Shown: positions 28,868 through 41,801 of the stretch, piece by piece
How the letters are laid out: each line of letters begins with the position of its first letter
Position numbering within the stretch: the stretch's first letter is position 1
From: Streptomyces sp. NBC_00582
GTDB lineage: Bacteria > Actinomycetota > Actinomycetes > Streptomycetales > Streptomycetaceae
NCBI RefSeq assembly: GCF_036345155.1
Contig: NZ_CP107772.1
Coordinates: forward strand, 6,882,001-6,946,000
Reading direction: 5' to 3'
DNA: 64,000 bases
Made by a program: the position numbers and the translations under genes
The notes under the pieces: generated by a model
What the model was told of the DNA's origin: nothing
The model's input: the letters and a program-made list of their open reading frames with translations, nothing else
The model's database searches: none

Positions 28868-28897
28868 GGGCGCCAGCGTGCGGGCTCACCTCGGGGG

Positions 28898-28961
28898 TGT
28901 CAAGGCCTGGTCCGAATGTCTGGACAAACTATTGACAGGGTGGCGCGGGCGGGACTACAAA
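28898..28961. promoter_or_regulatory. divergent iol promoter region
   Basis: Plus strand: TTGACA (28932-28937), 18 nt, TACAAA (28956-28961), a good promoter for iolC-mmsA. Minus strand: TTGACA at 28903-28898, facing the inosose gene. Between them TGTC-TG-GACA (28917-28926), a short inverted repeat in a good place for an inositol regulator. Confidence 0.6.
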
Positions 28962-29028
28962 GCCGTGGAGAGCCGACACGGGGCCGGGTTCGACCGGACC
29001 CGGGCGACACGAAGGGAACGCGAACTCG

Positions 29029-29979
29029 ATGGCGTACGACCTGATCACCATGGGGCGGATCGGGGTGGACCTCTATCCGCTGCAGACGGGTGTGCCGCTC
29101 CCGCAGGTCACGTCCTTCGGGAAGTTCCTCGGCGGCTCGGCGTCCAACGTCGCGGTCGCCGCGGCCCGCCTCGGCCGGTCCACCGCCGTGATCACCCGTA
29201 CCGGCGACGACCCCTTCGGCACCTACCTCCACGAGGCCCTGCGCGGCTTCGGCGTCGACGACCGCTACGTCACCCCGGTGCCGGGCCTCCAGACGCCGAT
29301 CACCTTCTGCGAGGTCTTCCCGCCGGACGACTTCCCGCTGTACTTCTACCGCAGGCCCAAGGCCCCGGACCTGGAGATCGACGCCCACGAACTGGACCTC
29401 GACGCCATCCGCGACGCCGGCATCTTCTGGATCACCGGTACCGGCCTGAGCGAGGAGCCCAGCCGCACGGCGACCCTCGCCGCCCTCGCGCACCGCGCCA
29501 AGGCCGGCACCACGGTCTTCGACCTCGACTGGCGCCCCATGTTCTGGACCGACCCGGACGCGGCCCGCCCCTTCTACGCCGAGGCCCTCAAGCACACCAC
29601 CGTCGCCGTCGGCAACCTCGACGAGGTGGAGGTCGCCACCGGGGTCCGCGAACCGCGGGCCGCCGCCCAGGCGCTGCTGGACGCGGGCGTCGAGCTGGCC
29701 GTCGTCAAGCAGGGCCCCAAGGGTGTCCTCGCCGTCCACCGCGACGGCGACTCCGCCGAGGTCCCGCCGCTTCCGGTGAACGTCCTCAACGGCCTCGGCG
29801 CCGGAGACGCCTTCGGCGGCTCCCTCTGCCACGGACTGCTCGCCGACTGGGACCTGGAGCAGGTCATGCGGCACGCCAACGCGGCCGGCGCGATCGTCGC
29901 CTCCCGGCTGGAGTGCTCCTCCGCGATGCCGACCGTCGACGAGATCGAGGCGGCCGTCGAGGCGGGTGCCGTCCTGTGA
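29029..29979 (+). CDS. iolC: 5-dehydro-2-deoxygluconokinase
   Basis: A 316-residue PfkB-family kinase phosphorylating 5-dehydro-2-deoxy-D-gluconate in myo-inositol catabolism. Signatures: GGSASNVAVAAARLG (about residues 36-50), ITRTGDDPFG, and NGLGAGDAFGGSLCHGL with the catalytic Asp near 262. Length fits stand-alone IolC rather than the IolC-DUF2090 fusion. First gene of the operon, about 68 bp after a good -10; a GAAGGGAA lies about 10 nt before the ATG. It overlaps the next gene by GTGA. Confidence 0.9.
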   Translation: MAYDLITMGRIGVDLYPLQTGVPLPQVTSFGKFLGGSASNVAVAAARLGRSTAVITRTGDDPFGTYLHEALRGFGVDDRYVTPVPGLQTPITFCEVFPPDDFPLYFYRRPKAPDLEIDAHELDLDAIRDAGIFWITGTGLSEEPSRTATLAALAHRAKAGTTVFDLDWRPMFWTDPDAARPFYAEALKHTTVAVGNLDEVEVATGVREPRAAAQALLDAGVELAVVKQGPKGVLAVHRDGDSAEVPPLPVNVLNGLGAGDAFGGSLCHGLLADWDLEQVMRHANAAGAIVASRLECSSAMPTVDEIEAAVEAGAVL

Positions 29980-30857
29980 GCGTCGACGTCTCCGAACTCG
30001 TCCGGCTGCGCGCCGAGCGCCCCGAAGCGGTCGCCGAGGCCGCCGCCCGCCGCCCCCGCAGGCCCCTGCTGGGCGACAACGGCCGGCTGATGATCGTCGC
30101 CGCCGACCACCCCGCCCGGGGCGCGCTCGGCGTCGGCGGCGACAAGCTCGCCATGGCCAACCGCGTCGACCTGCTGGAACGCCTGATCCTGGCGCTGTCC
30201 CGGCCCGGCGTGGACGGTGTCCTCGCCACCGCCGACATCCTCGACGACCTGCTCCTGCTCGGCGCCCTCGACGGCAAGGTCGTCATGGGCTCGATGAACC
30301 GGGGCGGTCTGCAGGGCTCGGTGTTCGAGCTGGACGACCGCTTCACCGGCCACCGCGCCCAGGACATCGAGCGGCTGAACTTCGACGCCGGGAAACTCCT
30401 CCTGCGCATCGACTACGACGACCCGGGCTCCCTCACCACCATGGAGACCACCGCCCGCGCCATCGACGACATGGCGGCCCGCGGACTGCCCCTGTTCGTC
30501 GAGCCGTTCCTCAGCCGGCGCACCCCCGAGGGCAAGGTCGCCAACGACCTCTCCGCCGAGGCCGTCACCAAGTCGATCGCCATCGCCTCCGGCCTGGGCG
30601 GCAGCTCCGCCTACACCTGGCTGAAGGTCCCGGTCACCGACAACCCCGACGACATGGCCGAGGTCATGGCGACCTCCACCCTCCCCGCCGTCCTCCTCGG
30701 CGGCGAGGTGGGGGACGACCAGGACGGGGCGTACGAGAAGTGGCGCGGGGCGCTGCAACTCCCCACCGTCCGGGGCCTGGTGGTCGGCCGTTCGCTGCTG
30801 TACCCGGCGGACGGGGACGTCGCCGCCGCCGTGGACACCGCCGTAGGACTGCTGTGA
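29976..30857 (+). CDS. iolJ: Cgl0159/IolJ-type aldolase
   Basis: A 293-residue (beta/alpha)8 protein of the DeoC/LacD-like Cgl0159 group, found in actinobacterial inositol operons where a class II IolJ is absent. It would cleave 2-deoxy-5-keto-gluconate-6-phosphate to malonate semialdehyde and dihydroxyacetone phosphate. Motifs: MIVAADHPARG, LLLRIDYDD, LFVEPFLS, and WLKVPVTDNP with the candidate Schiff-base Lys, then LPAVLLGGE. The GTG overlaps the iolC stop by 4 bp, arguing for a directly consecutive step; the functional name is inferred from family and context. Confidence 0.75.
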   Translation: MSVDVSELVRLRAERPEAVAEAAARRPRRPLLGDNGRLMIVAADHPARGALGVGGDKLAMANRVDLLERLILALSRPGVDGVLATADILDDLLLLGALDGKVVMGSMNRGGLQGSVFELDDRFTGHRAQDIERLNFDAGKLLLRIDYDDPGSLTTMETTARAIDDMAARGLPLFVEPFLSRRTPEGKVANDLSAEAVTKSIAIASGLGGSSAYTWLKVPVTDNPDDMAEVMATSTLPAVLLGGEVGDDQDGAYEKWRGALQLPTVRGLVVGRSLLYPADGDVAAAVDTAVGLL

Positions 30858-30864
30858 GGGCCGC

Positions 30865-31677
30865 ATGAGCAACGACCTGTACGTGCCGAAGGGCACCACC
30901 GCCGACGCCGACCACGTCCTCGCCATCGACCCCGAGCGGGCCGGCTGGACCTACAGCAGTCTGCGGATCATCGCACTGGAACCGGGCGGCAGCCACACGC
31001 TCACCACCGGTGACAGCGAGTGGATCGTGCTTCCGCTCGAAGGCGGATGTACCGTGCAAACAGACGAGAACGAGTTCCAACTCCTGGGCAGGGAAAGCGT
31101 GTTCGCGTCGGTCACCGACTTCGCGTACGTTCCCCGCGACGCCCGGGTCACGATCGCCTCCGGCGCGGGAGGCCGCTTCGCCCTGGCAGGAGCGAAGTGC
31201 GAGCGACAACTCCCCGCCCGCTACGGCCCCGCGCCGGAGGTTCCCGTCGAAGAGCGCGGCAGCGGCACCCAGTCGCGGCACGTCCGCAACTTCGCCTCCG
31301 CCGACGCCTTCGACTGCGACAAGCTGATCGCCGTCGAGGTGATCACCCCCGGCGGCAACTGGTCCTCGTACCCGCCGCACAAGCACGACGAGCACCGGCC
31401 GGGCGAGGAGGCCGAGCTCGAGGAGATCTACTACTTCGAGATCGACGGCCCGCACGGCTTCGGCTACCAGCGCGTGTCCCCCTCCCGCGAGGGCGGCTCC
31501 GACGTGCTCGCCGAGGTCCGTTCCGGTGACGCCGTCCTCGTCCCCGACGGGTGGCACGGCCCGTCGATCGCCCAGCCCGGCCACGCCATGTACTACCTGA
31601 ACGTCATGGCAGGCCCGGGAGAGACCCGCGAGTGGCGGATCTGCTTCCACCCGGACCACACGGAGGGTTACCGATGA
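30865..31677 (+). CDS. iolB: 5-deoxy-glucuronate isomerase
   Basis: A 270-residue double-cupin protein converting 5-deoxy-glucuronate to 5-dehydro-2-deoxy-gluconate, the substrate of IolC. The second cupin shows YPPHKHDE and ELEEIYYFEIDGPHGFGYQRV, giving the usual His/His/Glu/His metal set, and DAVLVPDGWHGPS. Length is standard. The start is 7 bp after the aldolase stop, with a GAGGG just before it, and the end overlaps iolD by 4 bp (ATGA). Confidence 0.92.
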   Translation: MSNDLYVPKGTTADADHVLAIDPERAGWTYSSLRIIALEPGGSHTLTTGDSEWIVLPLEGGCTVQTDENEFQLLGRESVFASVTDFAYVPRDARVTIASGAGGRFALAGAKCERQLPARYGPAPEVPVEERGSGTQSRHVRNFASADAFDCDKLIAVEVITPGGNWSSYPPHKHDEHRPGEEAELEEIYYFEIDGPHGFGYQRVSPSREGGSDVLAEVRSGDAVLVPDGWHGPSIAQPGHAMYYLNVMAGPGETREWRICFHPDHTEGYR

Positions 31678-33551
31678 CCACCAGGCTTACGGTCGCCCAG
31701 GCGCTCGTCCGCTTCCTCGCCGCCCAGTACACCGAACGCGACGGCCACCGGCAGCGGCTGATCTCCGCCACCTGGGGCATCTTCGGCCACGGCAACGTGG
31801 CAGGGCTCGGCCAGGCGCTGATCGAGTACGGCGACGACATGCCGTTCCACCAGGGCCGCAACGAGCAGTCCATGGTGCACGCGGCGGTCGGCTACGCCCG
31901 CCAGTCGAACCGGCTCTCCACCCACGCGGTGACGACGTCCATCGGCCCCGGCGCGACCAACCTGGTCACCGGCGCCGCCCTGGCCACCGTCAACCACCTC
32001 CCGGTCCTGCTGCTGCCCGGCGACATCTTCGCGACCCGCGTCGCCGACCCGGTGCTCCAGCAGCTCGAGGTGCCGTACGCGGGCGACGTGTCGGTCAACG
32101 ACTCGCTGCGCCCGGTGTCGAAGTACTTCGACCGGGTCACCCGCCCGGAGGCCCTGATCCCGGCCGCCCTGCAGGCCATGCGGGTGCTCACCGACCCGGT
32201 GGAGACGGGCGCGGTCACCCTCGCCATGCCGCAGGACGTCCAGGCCGAGGCGTACGACTGGCCGGACGAGTTCTTCGCCGAGCGCACCTGGGTCGTCCGA
32301 CGACCGGGCGCCGACCCGACCGAGCTCGCCGAGGCGGTCCGGGTGATCCGCTCGGCGCGGCGCCCGCTGATCGTCGCGGGCGGCGGTGTCCACCACAGCC
32401 GCGCCGAGGAGGCCCTCGCCGAGTTCGCCGAGGCCACCGGCATCCCGGTCTCCTCCACCCAGGCCGGCAAGGGTTCCCTGCGCTACGACCACCCCCAGGA
32501 CGTGGGCGGCGTCGGCCACACCGGCACCGCGACCGCCGACGAACTCGCCCGCACCGCGGACCTGGTCATCGGCGTCGGCACCCGCTACACCGACTTCACG
32601 ACCGCCTCCAACACCCTGTTCCAGGGCGACGGCGTCCGCTTCCTCAACCTCAACATCGCCTCCTTCGACGGCCACAAGCTCTCCGGCACCCCGCTGATCG
32701 CGGACGCCCGCAGCGGCCTCCAGGAGCTGACCGAGGCCCTCCAGATGCACGGCCACCGCGTCGCGGACGCGTACGTCGCCGAGTACACGGAGGACAAGGA
32801 GCGCTGGGAGCAGCGCGTCGACGCCTGCTACGAGGCCGACGAGCCCGACGTGCGCCCGACGCAGCCGCAGGTCCTCGGCGCGCTCGACGCCCTCGCCGAC
32901 GAGTCGGACGTGATCATCAACGCGGCCGGTTCGCTCCCCGGCGATCTGCACAAGCTGTGGCGGGCCCGCTCCCGGGACCAGTACCACCTGGAGTACGGCT
33001 ACTCCTGCATGGGCTACGAGATCCCCGCGGCCATCGGAGTGAAGATGGCCGCGCCCGAGCGGAACGTCTGGGCGCTGGTCGGCGACGGCACGTATCTGAT
33101 GATGCCGACGGAGATCGTGACGGCCGTGCAGGAGGGGATCGCGATCAAGATCCTGCTCGTGCAGAACCACGGCTACGCCTCGATCGGCGGGCTCTCGGAG
33201 TCCGTCGGCGGCGAGCGGTTCGGCACCGCCTACCGCTTCACCTCGGAGGACGGCACCTTCACGGGTGCGCCGCTCCCCGTCGACCTGGCCGCCAACGTGG
33301 CGAGCCTCGGCATGCGCGTCCTGCGCGCGAAAACCGTCCGCGAGCTGCGCGAGGCCCTCGCCGAGGCGCGCGCCGCCGACACTCCCACTTGTGTCTACGT
33401 GGAGACCGAAACGGCCGACACTGTGTCGGGCCCGCCGCCCGCGCAGGCCTGGTGGGATGTACCTGTCGCCGAGACCGCGACCCGACCGTCCGCGGTGAAG
33501 GCTCGAGAGCTGTACGAACGGCACGTCTCCACCCGACGCCGCCATCTGTGA
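31674..33551 (+). CDS. iolD: trihydroxycyclohexane-1,2-dione hydrolase
   Basis: A 625-residue thiamine-diphosphate enzyme that opens the diketo-inositol ring to 5-deoxy-glucuronate. The acetolactate-synthase-like organisation is clear: an N-terminal PYR domain with TWGIFGHGNVAG and HQGRNEQSMVHAAVGYARQ (ThDP-activating Glu), a central domain, and the C-terminal PP domain with GDGTYLMMP and VQNHGYASIGGLS that bind Mg-ThDP. Start and coupling to iolB are fixed by the ATGA overlap. Confidence 0.93.
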   Translation: MTTRLTVAQALVRFLAAQYTERDGHRQRLISATWGIFGHGNVAGLGQALIEYGDDMPFHQGRNEQSMVHAAVGYARQSNRLSTHAVTTSIGPGATNLVTGAALATVNHLPVLLLPGDIFATRVADPVLQQLEVPYAGDVSVNDSLRPVSKYFDRVTRPEALIPAALQAMRVLTDPVETGAVTLAMPQDVQAEAYDWPDEFFAERTWVVRRPGADPTELAEAVRVIRSARRPLIVAGGGVHHSRAEEALAEFAEATGIPVSSTQAGKGSLRYDHPQDVGGVGHTGTATADELARTADLVIGVGTRYTDFTTASNTLFQGDGVRFLNLNIASFDGHKLSGTPLIADARSGLQELTEALQMHGHRVADAYVAEYTEDKERWEQRVDACYEADEPDVRPTQPQVLGALDALADESDVIINAAGSLPGDLHKLWRARSRDQYHLEYGYSCMGYEIPAAIGVKMAAPERNVWALVGDGTYLMMPTEIVTAVQEGIAIKILLVQNHGYASIGGLSESVGGERFGTAYRFTSEDGTFTGAPLPVDLAANVASLGMRVLRAKTVRELREALAEARAADTPTCVYVETETADTVSGPPPAQAWWDVPVAETATRPSAVKARELYERHVSTRRRHL

Positions 33552-33565
33552 AGGAGTACTCGGTC

Positions 33566-35068
<1,503 letters not shown>

Positions 35069-35079
35069 CGCCGGCTCCC

Positions 35080-35113
35080 GGGGCCGTCCGCATCGCGGAC
35101 GGCCCCGTTTTTT
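35080..35113 (+). terminator. rho-independent terminator of the iol operon
   Basis: Perfect 12-bp stem (35080-35091 with 35095-35106), loop ATC, followed by GTTTTTT. The cleanest intrinsic terminator in the window, 11 bp after the mmsA stop. Confidence 0.95.
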
Positions 35114-35296
35114 GTGCCGCGCCCGCTACGGTTCCCGTACGTCACCGGAAACCGGAATGTGCGGCCAAGACTGCTGTTTACGCAACCCGAACCGTATTCG
35201 ATCTACGGATTTCGCAGGCAAACACCTATTGACGTGCTGGTTTCGTCGGGGTTCGATGCAGCGCAATCTGTTGAACGAGTCGATCGGAACCGCCGC

Positions 35297-36694
35297 ATGA
35301 CCGACACGCTCCGCCCTGCCGAGACGGCCCTCCCCGAGGCGCCCGGCAGCCCCCAGAAGCTCAAGCGCTCCATCGGAGTCGTCGGCGGCACCCTCCTCAC
35401 CCTGTCCTGCGTGACCCCCGCCTCCACCCTCTTCGTGGTCGTCCCGGACCTCTTCGGCTCGCTCGGCACCGCGACCGCCCTCACCATCGCGATCGGCTCC
35501 CTGCTCTGTATCGCCGTGGCGTTCTGCTACTCCGAGCTGGGCACCCTCATCCCCAGCGCGGGCGGCGAGTACGCCATGGTCTCGACGATGGCCGGACGCC
35601 TCGCCGGCTGGCTCGTCTTCGTCCTCTCCCTGCTGGTCGTGATGATCGTCCCGCCGGTGATCGCGATGGGCACCGCCGACTACCTCGCCCCGGTCGTCCA
35701 CCTCGACCCCTCGCTCGCCGGCGCCGGCGTCATGCTCCTGGCCACCCTCGCCGGCCTCCTCGACCTGCGGGCCAACGCCTGGATCACCGGCGTCTTCCTG
35801 GTCCTGGAGGTCATCGCCGCGGCCGTCGTGGCCGTCCTGGGCTTCGCGCACGGCCACCGGGGCGCGGGCAGCCTGGTCTCGATGCAGGTCGCGGACGGCC
35901 ACGGCGGCACCGACACCGTCACCGCCATGCTGGTCGTCTCCGGACTCGCCATCGCCCTCTTCGTCACCCAGGGCTTCTCGACCGCCGTCTACCTCTCCGA
36001 GGAGCTGGAGCACCCGCGCCGCAACGTCGCCCGCACGGTCCTCGCCACCCTCGCCATCTCCTCCGTGATCATCCTGGTCCCGGTCGTCGCCATCACCTTC
36101 GGCGCCTCCGACCTGGCCCAGCTGACCGGCGGCGACATCGGCTCGATGGTCACCGCCTGGTCCAACTCCGCCGTCGGCACCTTCGTCAGCCTCTGCGTGG
36201 CCCTGGCGATCATCAACGCCGGCATCGTGATGGTCATCCAGAACTCCCGCGTCCTGTTCGCCTCCGCCCGCGACAAGGCCTGGCCCGAGCCGGTCAACCA
36301 GGTCTTCGCCAGGCTCGGCCGCTTCGGCTCCCCCTGGGTCGCCACCCTCGCCGTCGGCATCCCCGGCGCCGCCCTCTGCTTCGTGAACCTCGACACCCTG
36401 TACGGCGTCACCGGTGTCTCGGTGACCGGCATGTACCTCCTCGTCGCGGTCGCCGCCCTCCTCGCCCGCCGAGGCCACCACAAGGCCACCCCCGCCTGGC
36501 GCATGCCCCTGTGGCCCGCCGTACCGGTCCTCCTCATCGCCGTCCTCGCCTACATCCTCACGCAGCAGGAGACGGGCTACCTCCTGTGGACCGGCGGCAT
36601 CACCGCCGCCGCCACCCTGTACTGGGCCCTCTACCTGCGCCCCCGCCCCGACACCCGCTGGCTGGTCACCCTGCCCGAGGACGCACAGGCCTGA
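35297..36694 (+). CDS. APC-superfamily amino acid permease
   Basis: A 465-residue membrane transporter with about 12 segments. The TM1 region SIGVVGGTLLTLSCVTPASTLF, the loop SELGTLIPSAGGEYA and the YLSEELEHPRRNVARTVL segment are typical of the amino acid-polyamine-organocation superfamily. The substrate is unknown; the position after inositol genes is probably incidental because a strong terminator and 180 bp of leader precede it. The leader (35150-35260) is GC-poor and holds TTGACG at 35229-35234, a plausible -35. ATG 35297 fits the family N-terminus; no strong ribosome-binding site is seen. Confidence 0.85.
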   Translation: MTDTLRPAETALPEAPGSPQKLKRSIGVVGGTLLTLSCVTPASTLFVVVPDLFGSLGTATALTIAIGSLLCIAVAFCYSELGTLIPSAGGEYAMVSTMAGRLAGWLVFVLSLLVVMIVPPVIAMGTADYLAPVVHLDPSLAGAGVMLLATLAGLLDLRANAWITGVFLVLEVIAAAVVAVLGFAHGHRGAGSLVSMQVADGHGGTDTVTAMLVVSGLAIALFVTQGFSTAVYLSEELEHPRRNVARTVLATLAISSVIILVPVVAITFGASDLAQLTGGDIGSMVTAWSNSAVGTFVSLCVALAIINAGIVMVIQNSRVLFASARDKAWPEPVNQVFARLGRFGSPWVATLAVGIPGAALCFVNLDTLYGVTGVSVTGMYLLVAVAALLARRGHHKATPAWRMPLWPAVPVLLIAVLAYILTQQETGYLLWTGGITAAATLYWALYLRPRPDTRWLVTLPEDAQA

Positions 36695-36701
36695 GCGGTC
36701 C

Positions 36702-36922
36702 CTATCCGCCGCCGGACCTGCGCCGACGCACCGGCAGCCACCACGCCGCATGGTCGACGGCATCCCTGAAGGCGAACAACCGGGCCGTCGTACGGCCCAC
36801 CCGCCCGACCCGGACCGGCGCGCCGCTCCTCTCGAACGACGCGCCGATCTCGGCGAAGTCACCGTCGTCGAGGTCCACGTCCGAGTAACTCCACCAGGCC
36901 CGTTCCCCGCCGAGCCGGCATG
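36702..36922 (-). pseudogene. 3' remnant of an AAC(3)-family N-acetyltransferase gene
   Basis: On the minus strand, ending at TAG 36702-36704, about 65 codons read GERAWWSYSDVDLDDGDF, then EIGASFERSG, then VRVGRVGRTTARLFAFRD and a short Arg-rich tail. GxVRVGRVG-ATARLF-RDAVD is typical of the C-terminus of the aminoglycoside N3-acetyltransferase (AAC(3)) family. The rest of the gene is missing: upstream the frame passes into radical-SAM sequence in a different frame. Such AAC(3)-like genes are, as I recall, common companions of FxsB maturases. Confidence 0.65.
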
Positions 36923-37177
36923 CATCGTCTCCAGCCCGTGGGCGGCGGCGTGCTCGGCGATGCGTCCGGCGGTCCGCGCGATCACGTCCGGTGCCATGAC
37001 CGTGGGCCGGCCGCGCCAGCTCCGGTCGGCGTGCTCGTACACGTAACAGTGGTCGCAGGCGAGGTCGCAGCGGCTGTGGACCTTGAGCACGAGCTGGTGC
37101 AACGGCCGCGTCGTGGGCCGTCCGACGCCGTCCTCAGATGCAGGACTGGAAGGTGACTGGCCAGTGTCCGTACTCAT
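36923..37177 (-). pseudogene. 5' remnant of an FxsB-type radical SAM maturase gene
   Basis: The first 85 codons of a radical SAM/SPASM protein: ATG 37177 with GAGGGAG 9 nt upstream, a polar leader, then LHQLVLKVHSRCDLACDHC, whose Cys residues form the CxxxCxxC site for the SAM-binding 4Fe-4S cluster, and VYEHADRSW. This opening is characteristic of FxsB-type peptide-cyclising enzymes (normally over 350 residues). After AAHGLE the homology stops. The following bases belong to the AAC(3) remnant in another frame, so an internal deletion has removed the core. No intact FxSxx precursor gene is visible beside it. Confidence 0.75.
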
Positions 37178-37248
37178 GACCCGGTTCTCCCTCGCCTTCC
37201 GGAGTCTTCGGCTCCTGGTTCGCGCCTCCGAGGCGGGAAGCGGTGCGA

Positions 37249-37980
37249 TCAGGGCTCTTCTGCGGCGATGGCACTGCGTATCTCGACTTCGGCTGCTCGG
37301 AGGCAGTGAAGGATTCGCTCAGGGGTGTCTCCCACTGCGTCGATCACTCGTATACGGATGTACAGATTGTCCAGAGCGGCCAGTGCGGGCGGCGAGAAAC
37401 GCGCGGCGTACAAACCGTCCCGGTTGGTCGTGACGCCGAGTGGGGTGCCGACGCCGAGCGCGTTCAGCTCGAAGTCCTTTCCCAGGCGCAGGCCCAGCGC
37501 CTCCAGCTCGGCGACGGTCGCCTCGTAGCCCTTCCACCGCACCTCGGCGGCCGGTACCGGTTGGCCCTTGGGCTGCACGTGGTAGGCGATGCTCTCCAGG
37601 GCCGCACTGTGCATCCCACCGTTCCGGATGCCCACGACCCAGGTGATCGCGCCGGTCGTCCCGGGGATGTCGCTGATCACCCGCCCGTTCCAACCGATGA
37701 TCGGCCGGACGGTTCTCGCGAACTGGGCGCGGGCGAACACGAAGGCCAGCGACACGGCGAGAAGGCTGCAGAGCGCTTCCTGGTCGAGCAGGGTGAGCCG
37801 CCACGGCCAGTGCCCCGTGCGGGAGGGGGACAGGTTCGCCCGGATCAGTTCCCAGACCAGCATGACGATCAGCACGACGAGCAGGACGACCGGCGTGGTG
37901 AAGAGGGTCGGATTGCGGCGTACCCGGTGCTGACGGTCGTCGAGGTGCCCTGAACCCGGCAGAGCAGTGCCATCGGTCAT
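37249..37980 (-). CDS. hypothetical membrane-anchored protein
   Basis: A 243-residue protein that I do not recognise. Two membrane segments are visible (about residues 29-47 and 69-87), followed by a soluble C-terminal region of mixed alpha/beta character (GAITWVVGIRNGGMHSAALES is its best-defined stretch). Topology suggests both ends are cytoplasmic. It starts at ATG 37980 and lies 71 bp upstream of the radical-SAM remnant on the same strand, so it may once have been part of that locus. Codon use is normal for the window. Confidence 0.6.
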   Translation of the reverse strand: MTDGTALPGSGHLDDRQHRVRRNPTLFTTPVVLLVVLIVMLVWELIRANLSPSRTGHWPWRLTLLDQEALCSLLAVSLAFVFARAQFARTVRPIIGWNGRVISDIPGTTGAITWVVGIRNGGMHSAALESIAYHVQPKGQPVPAAEVRWKGYEATVAELEALGLRLGKDFELNALGVGTPLGVTTNRDGLYAARFSPPALAALDNLYIRIRVIDAVGDTPERILHCLRAAEVEIRSAIAAEEP

Positions 37981-38212
37981 GAAGGTGTTCTCCGCCTTCG
38001 TCCAGCGGGCGCTCGCTGCCGGTCAGTGTGGCAGGGTGACGCGGGGCTGAGAGGAGCATTTCCGGACACTTCGGAAGGTTGCTGCTGGGACGGGAGGGGT
38101 CGGCGTACCACGCCTGGTGTACGACGGCACCGCCCCGTACGCCCCCGGGAGGGCCCGGAGTTCGGTCTCCGGTCGACAACTTCCCGACAGGTTGACCCCG
38201 TACCGTTGAAGC

Positions 38213-40848
<2,636 letters not shown>

Positions 40849-40852
<4 letters not shown>

Positions 40853-41703
40853 GCACGCTCACCGAGGTCGCCTCCGGCTACCAGGCAGGCCGCACCCTGC
40901 CGGTGCGCGTCGAGCTGGTCCGCCAGCTCAAGCGCCGCCGCACGATCGTCATGGGCGGCATCCTCGCCGCCCTGCCGTTCGTCCTGCTCATCGCCTTCGC
41001 CATCGGCGGCGAGCCGGGCGGCCGCAACAACCAGGTCACCCTGATGGACACGGCGACCGCGTCCGCCGGCAACTTCGCCGCCGTCAACCTCTTCGTGTCG
41101 GCGGGCTTCCTGCTGGTCATCCCCGTCGCCCTGTTCTGCGGGGACACGGTCGCCTCGGAGGCCGGCTGGTCCTCCCTGCGCTATCTGCTCGCGGCGCCCG
41201 TGCCCCGGGCCCGGCTGCTCTGGTCCAAGCTCGTCGTCGGCCTCACGCTCAGCCTGGCCGCGATGATCCTGCTGCCGGTCGTCGCCCTCGCCGTCGGAAC
41301 CGCCGCCTACGGCTGGGGACCGCTGGAGCTGCCCACCGGCGGCACCCTCGACTCCGGCACGGCGGCACAGCGGCTGGTCGTCGTCGTCGGATTCATCTTC
41401 GTGTCCCAACTGGTCACCGCCGGGCTCGCCTTCTGGCTGTCGACGAAGACCGACGCCGCCCTCGGCGCGGTCGGCGGCGCGGTCGGCCTGACCATCATCG
41501 GCAACGTCCTGGACGCCGTCACCGCGCTCGGCGACTGGCGCGACTTCCTGCCCGCGCACTGGCAGTTCGCCTGGGCCGACGCCGTCCAGCCCGACCCGGA
41601 ATGGGCCGGCATGCTCCAAGGCACGGCCGTCTCCGTGACGTACGCCCTCGTCCTGTTCGCCCTGGCCTTCCGCGGGTTCGCCCGCAAGGACATCGTGTCC
41701 TGA
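40849..41703 (+). CDS. ABC-2 type transporter permease
   Basis: A 284-residue membrane protein with about six segments, typical of ABC-2 export permeases: a cytoplasmic N-terminal helix, RRRTIVMGGILAALPFVLLIAF as TM1, DTVASEAGWSSLRYLLAAPV as the coupling loop after TM2, then four segments. It is partner of the ATPase domain of the preceding fusion (ATGA overlap, 40849-40852). With one NBD and one permease per unit, the complex would be a dimer of dimers carrying two extracytoplasmic hydrolase domains. Confidence 0.88.
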
Positions 41704-41801
41704 GACCCGTTCGCAACCGGTCCGCAACCTCCCGTACCGCACGTTCCCGCCCCCTGTCCCGTCACAGTCACACACGTCGACGGACACAGGGGGCACGGAC
41801 G

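Noticed and set aside
35126..37177. Reading the FxsB start as a full-length 683-residue protein
   Set aside because: Homology stops after about 85 residues; the remainder is antisense to the permease gene and has no SPASM cysteines.
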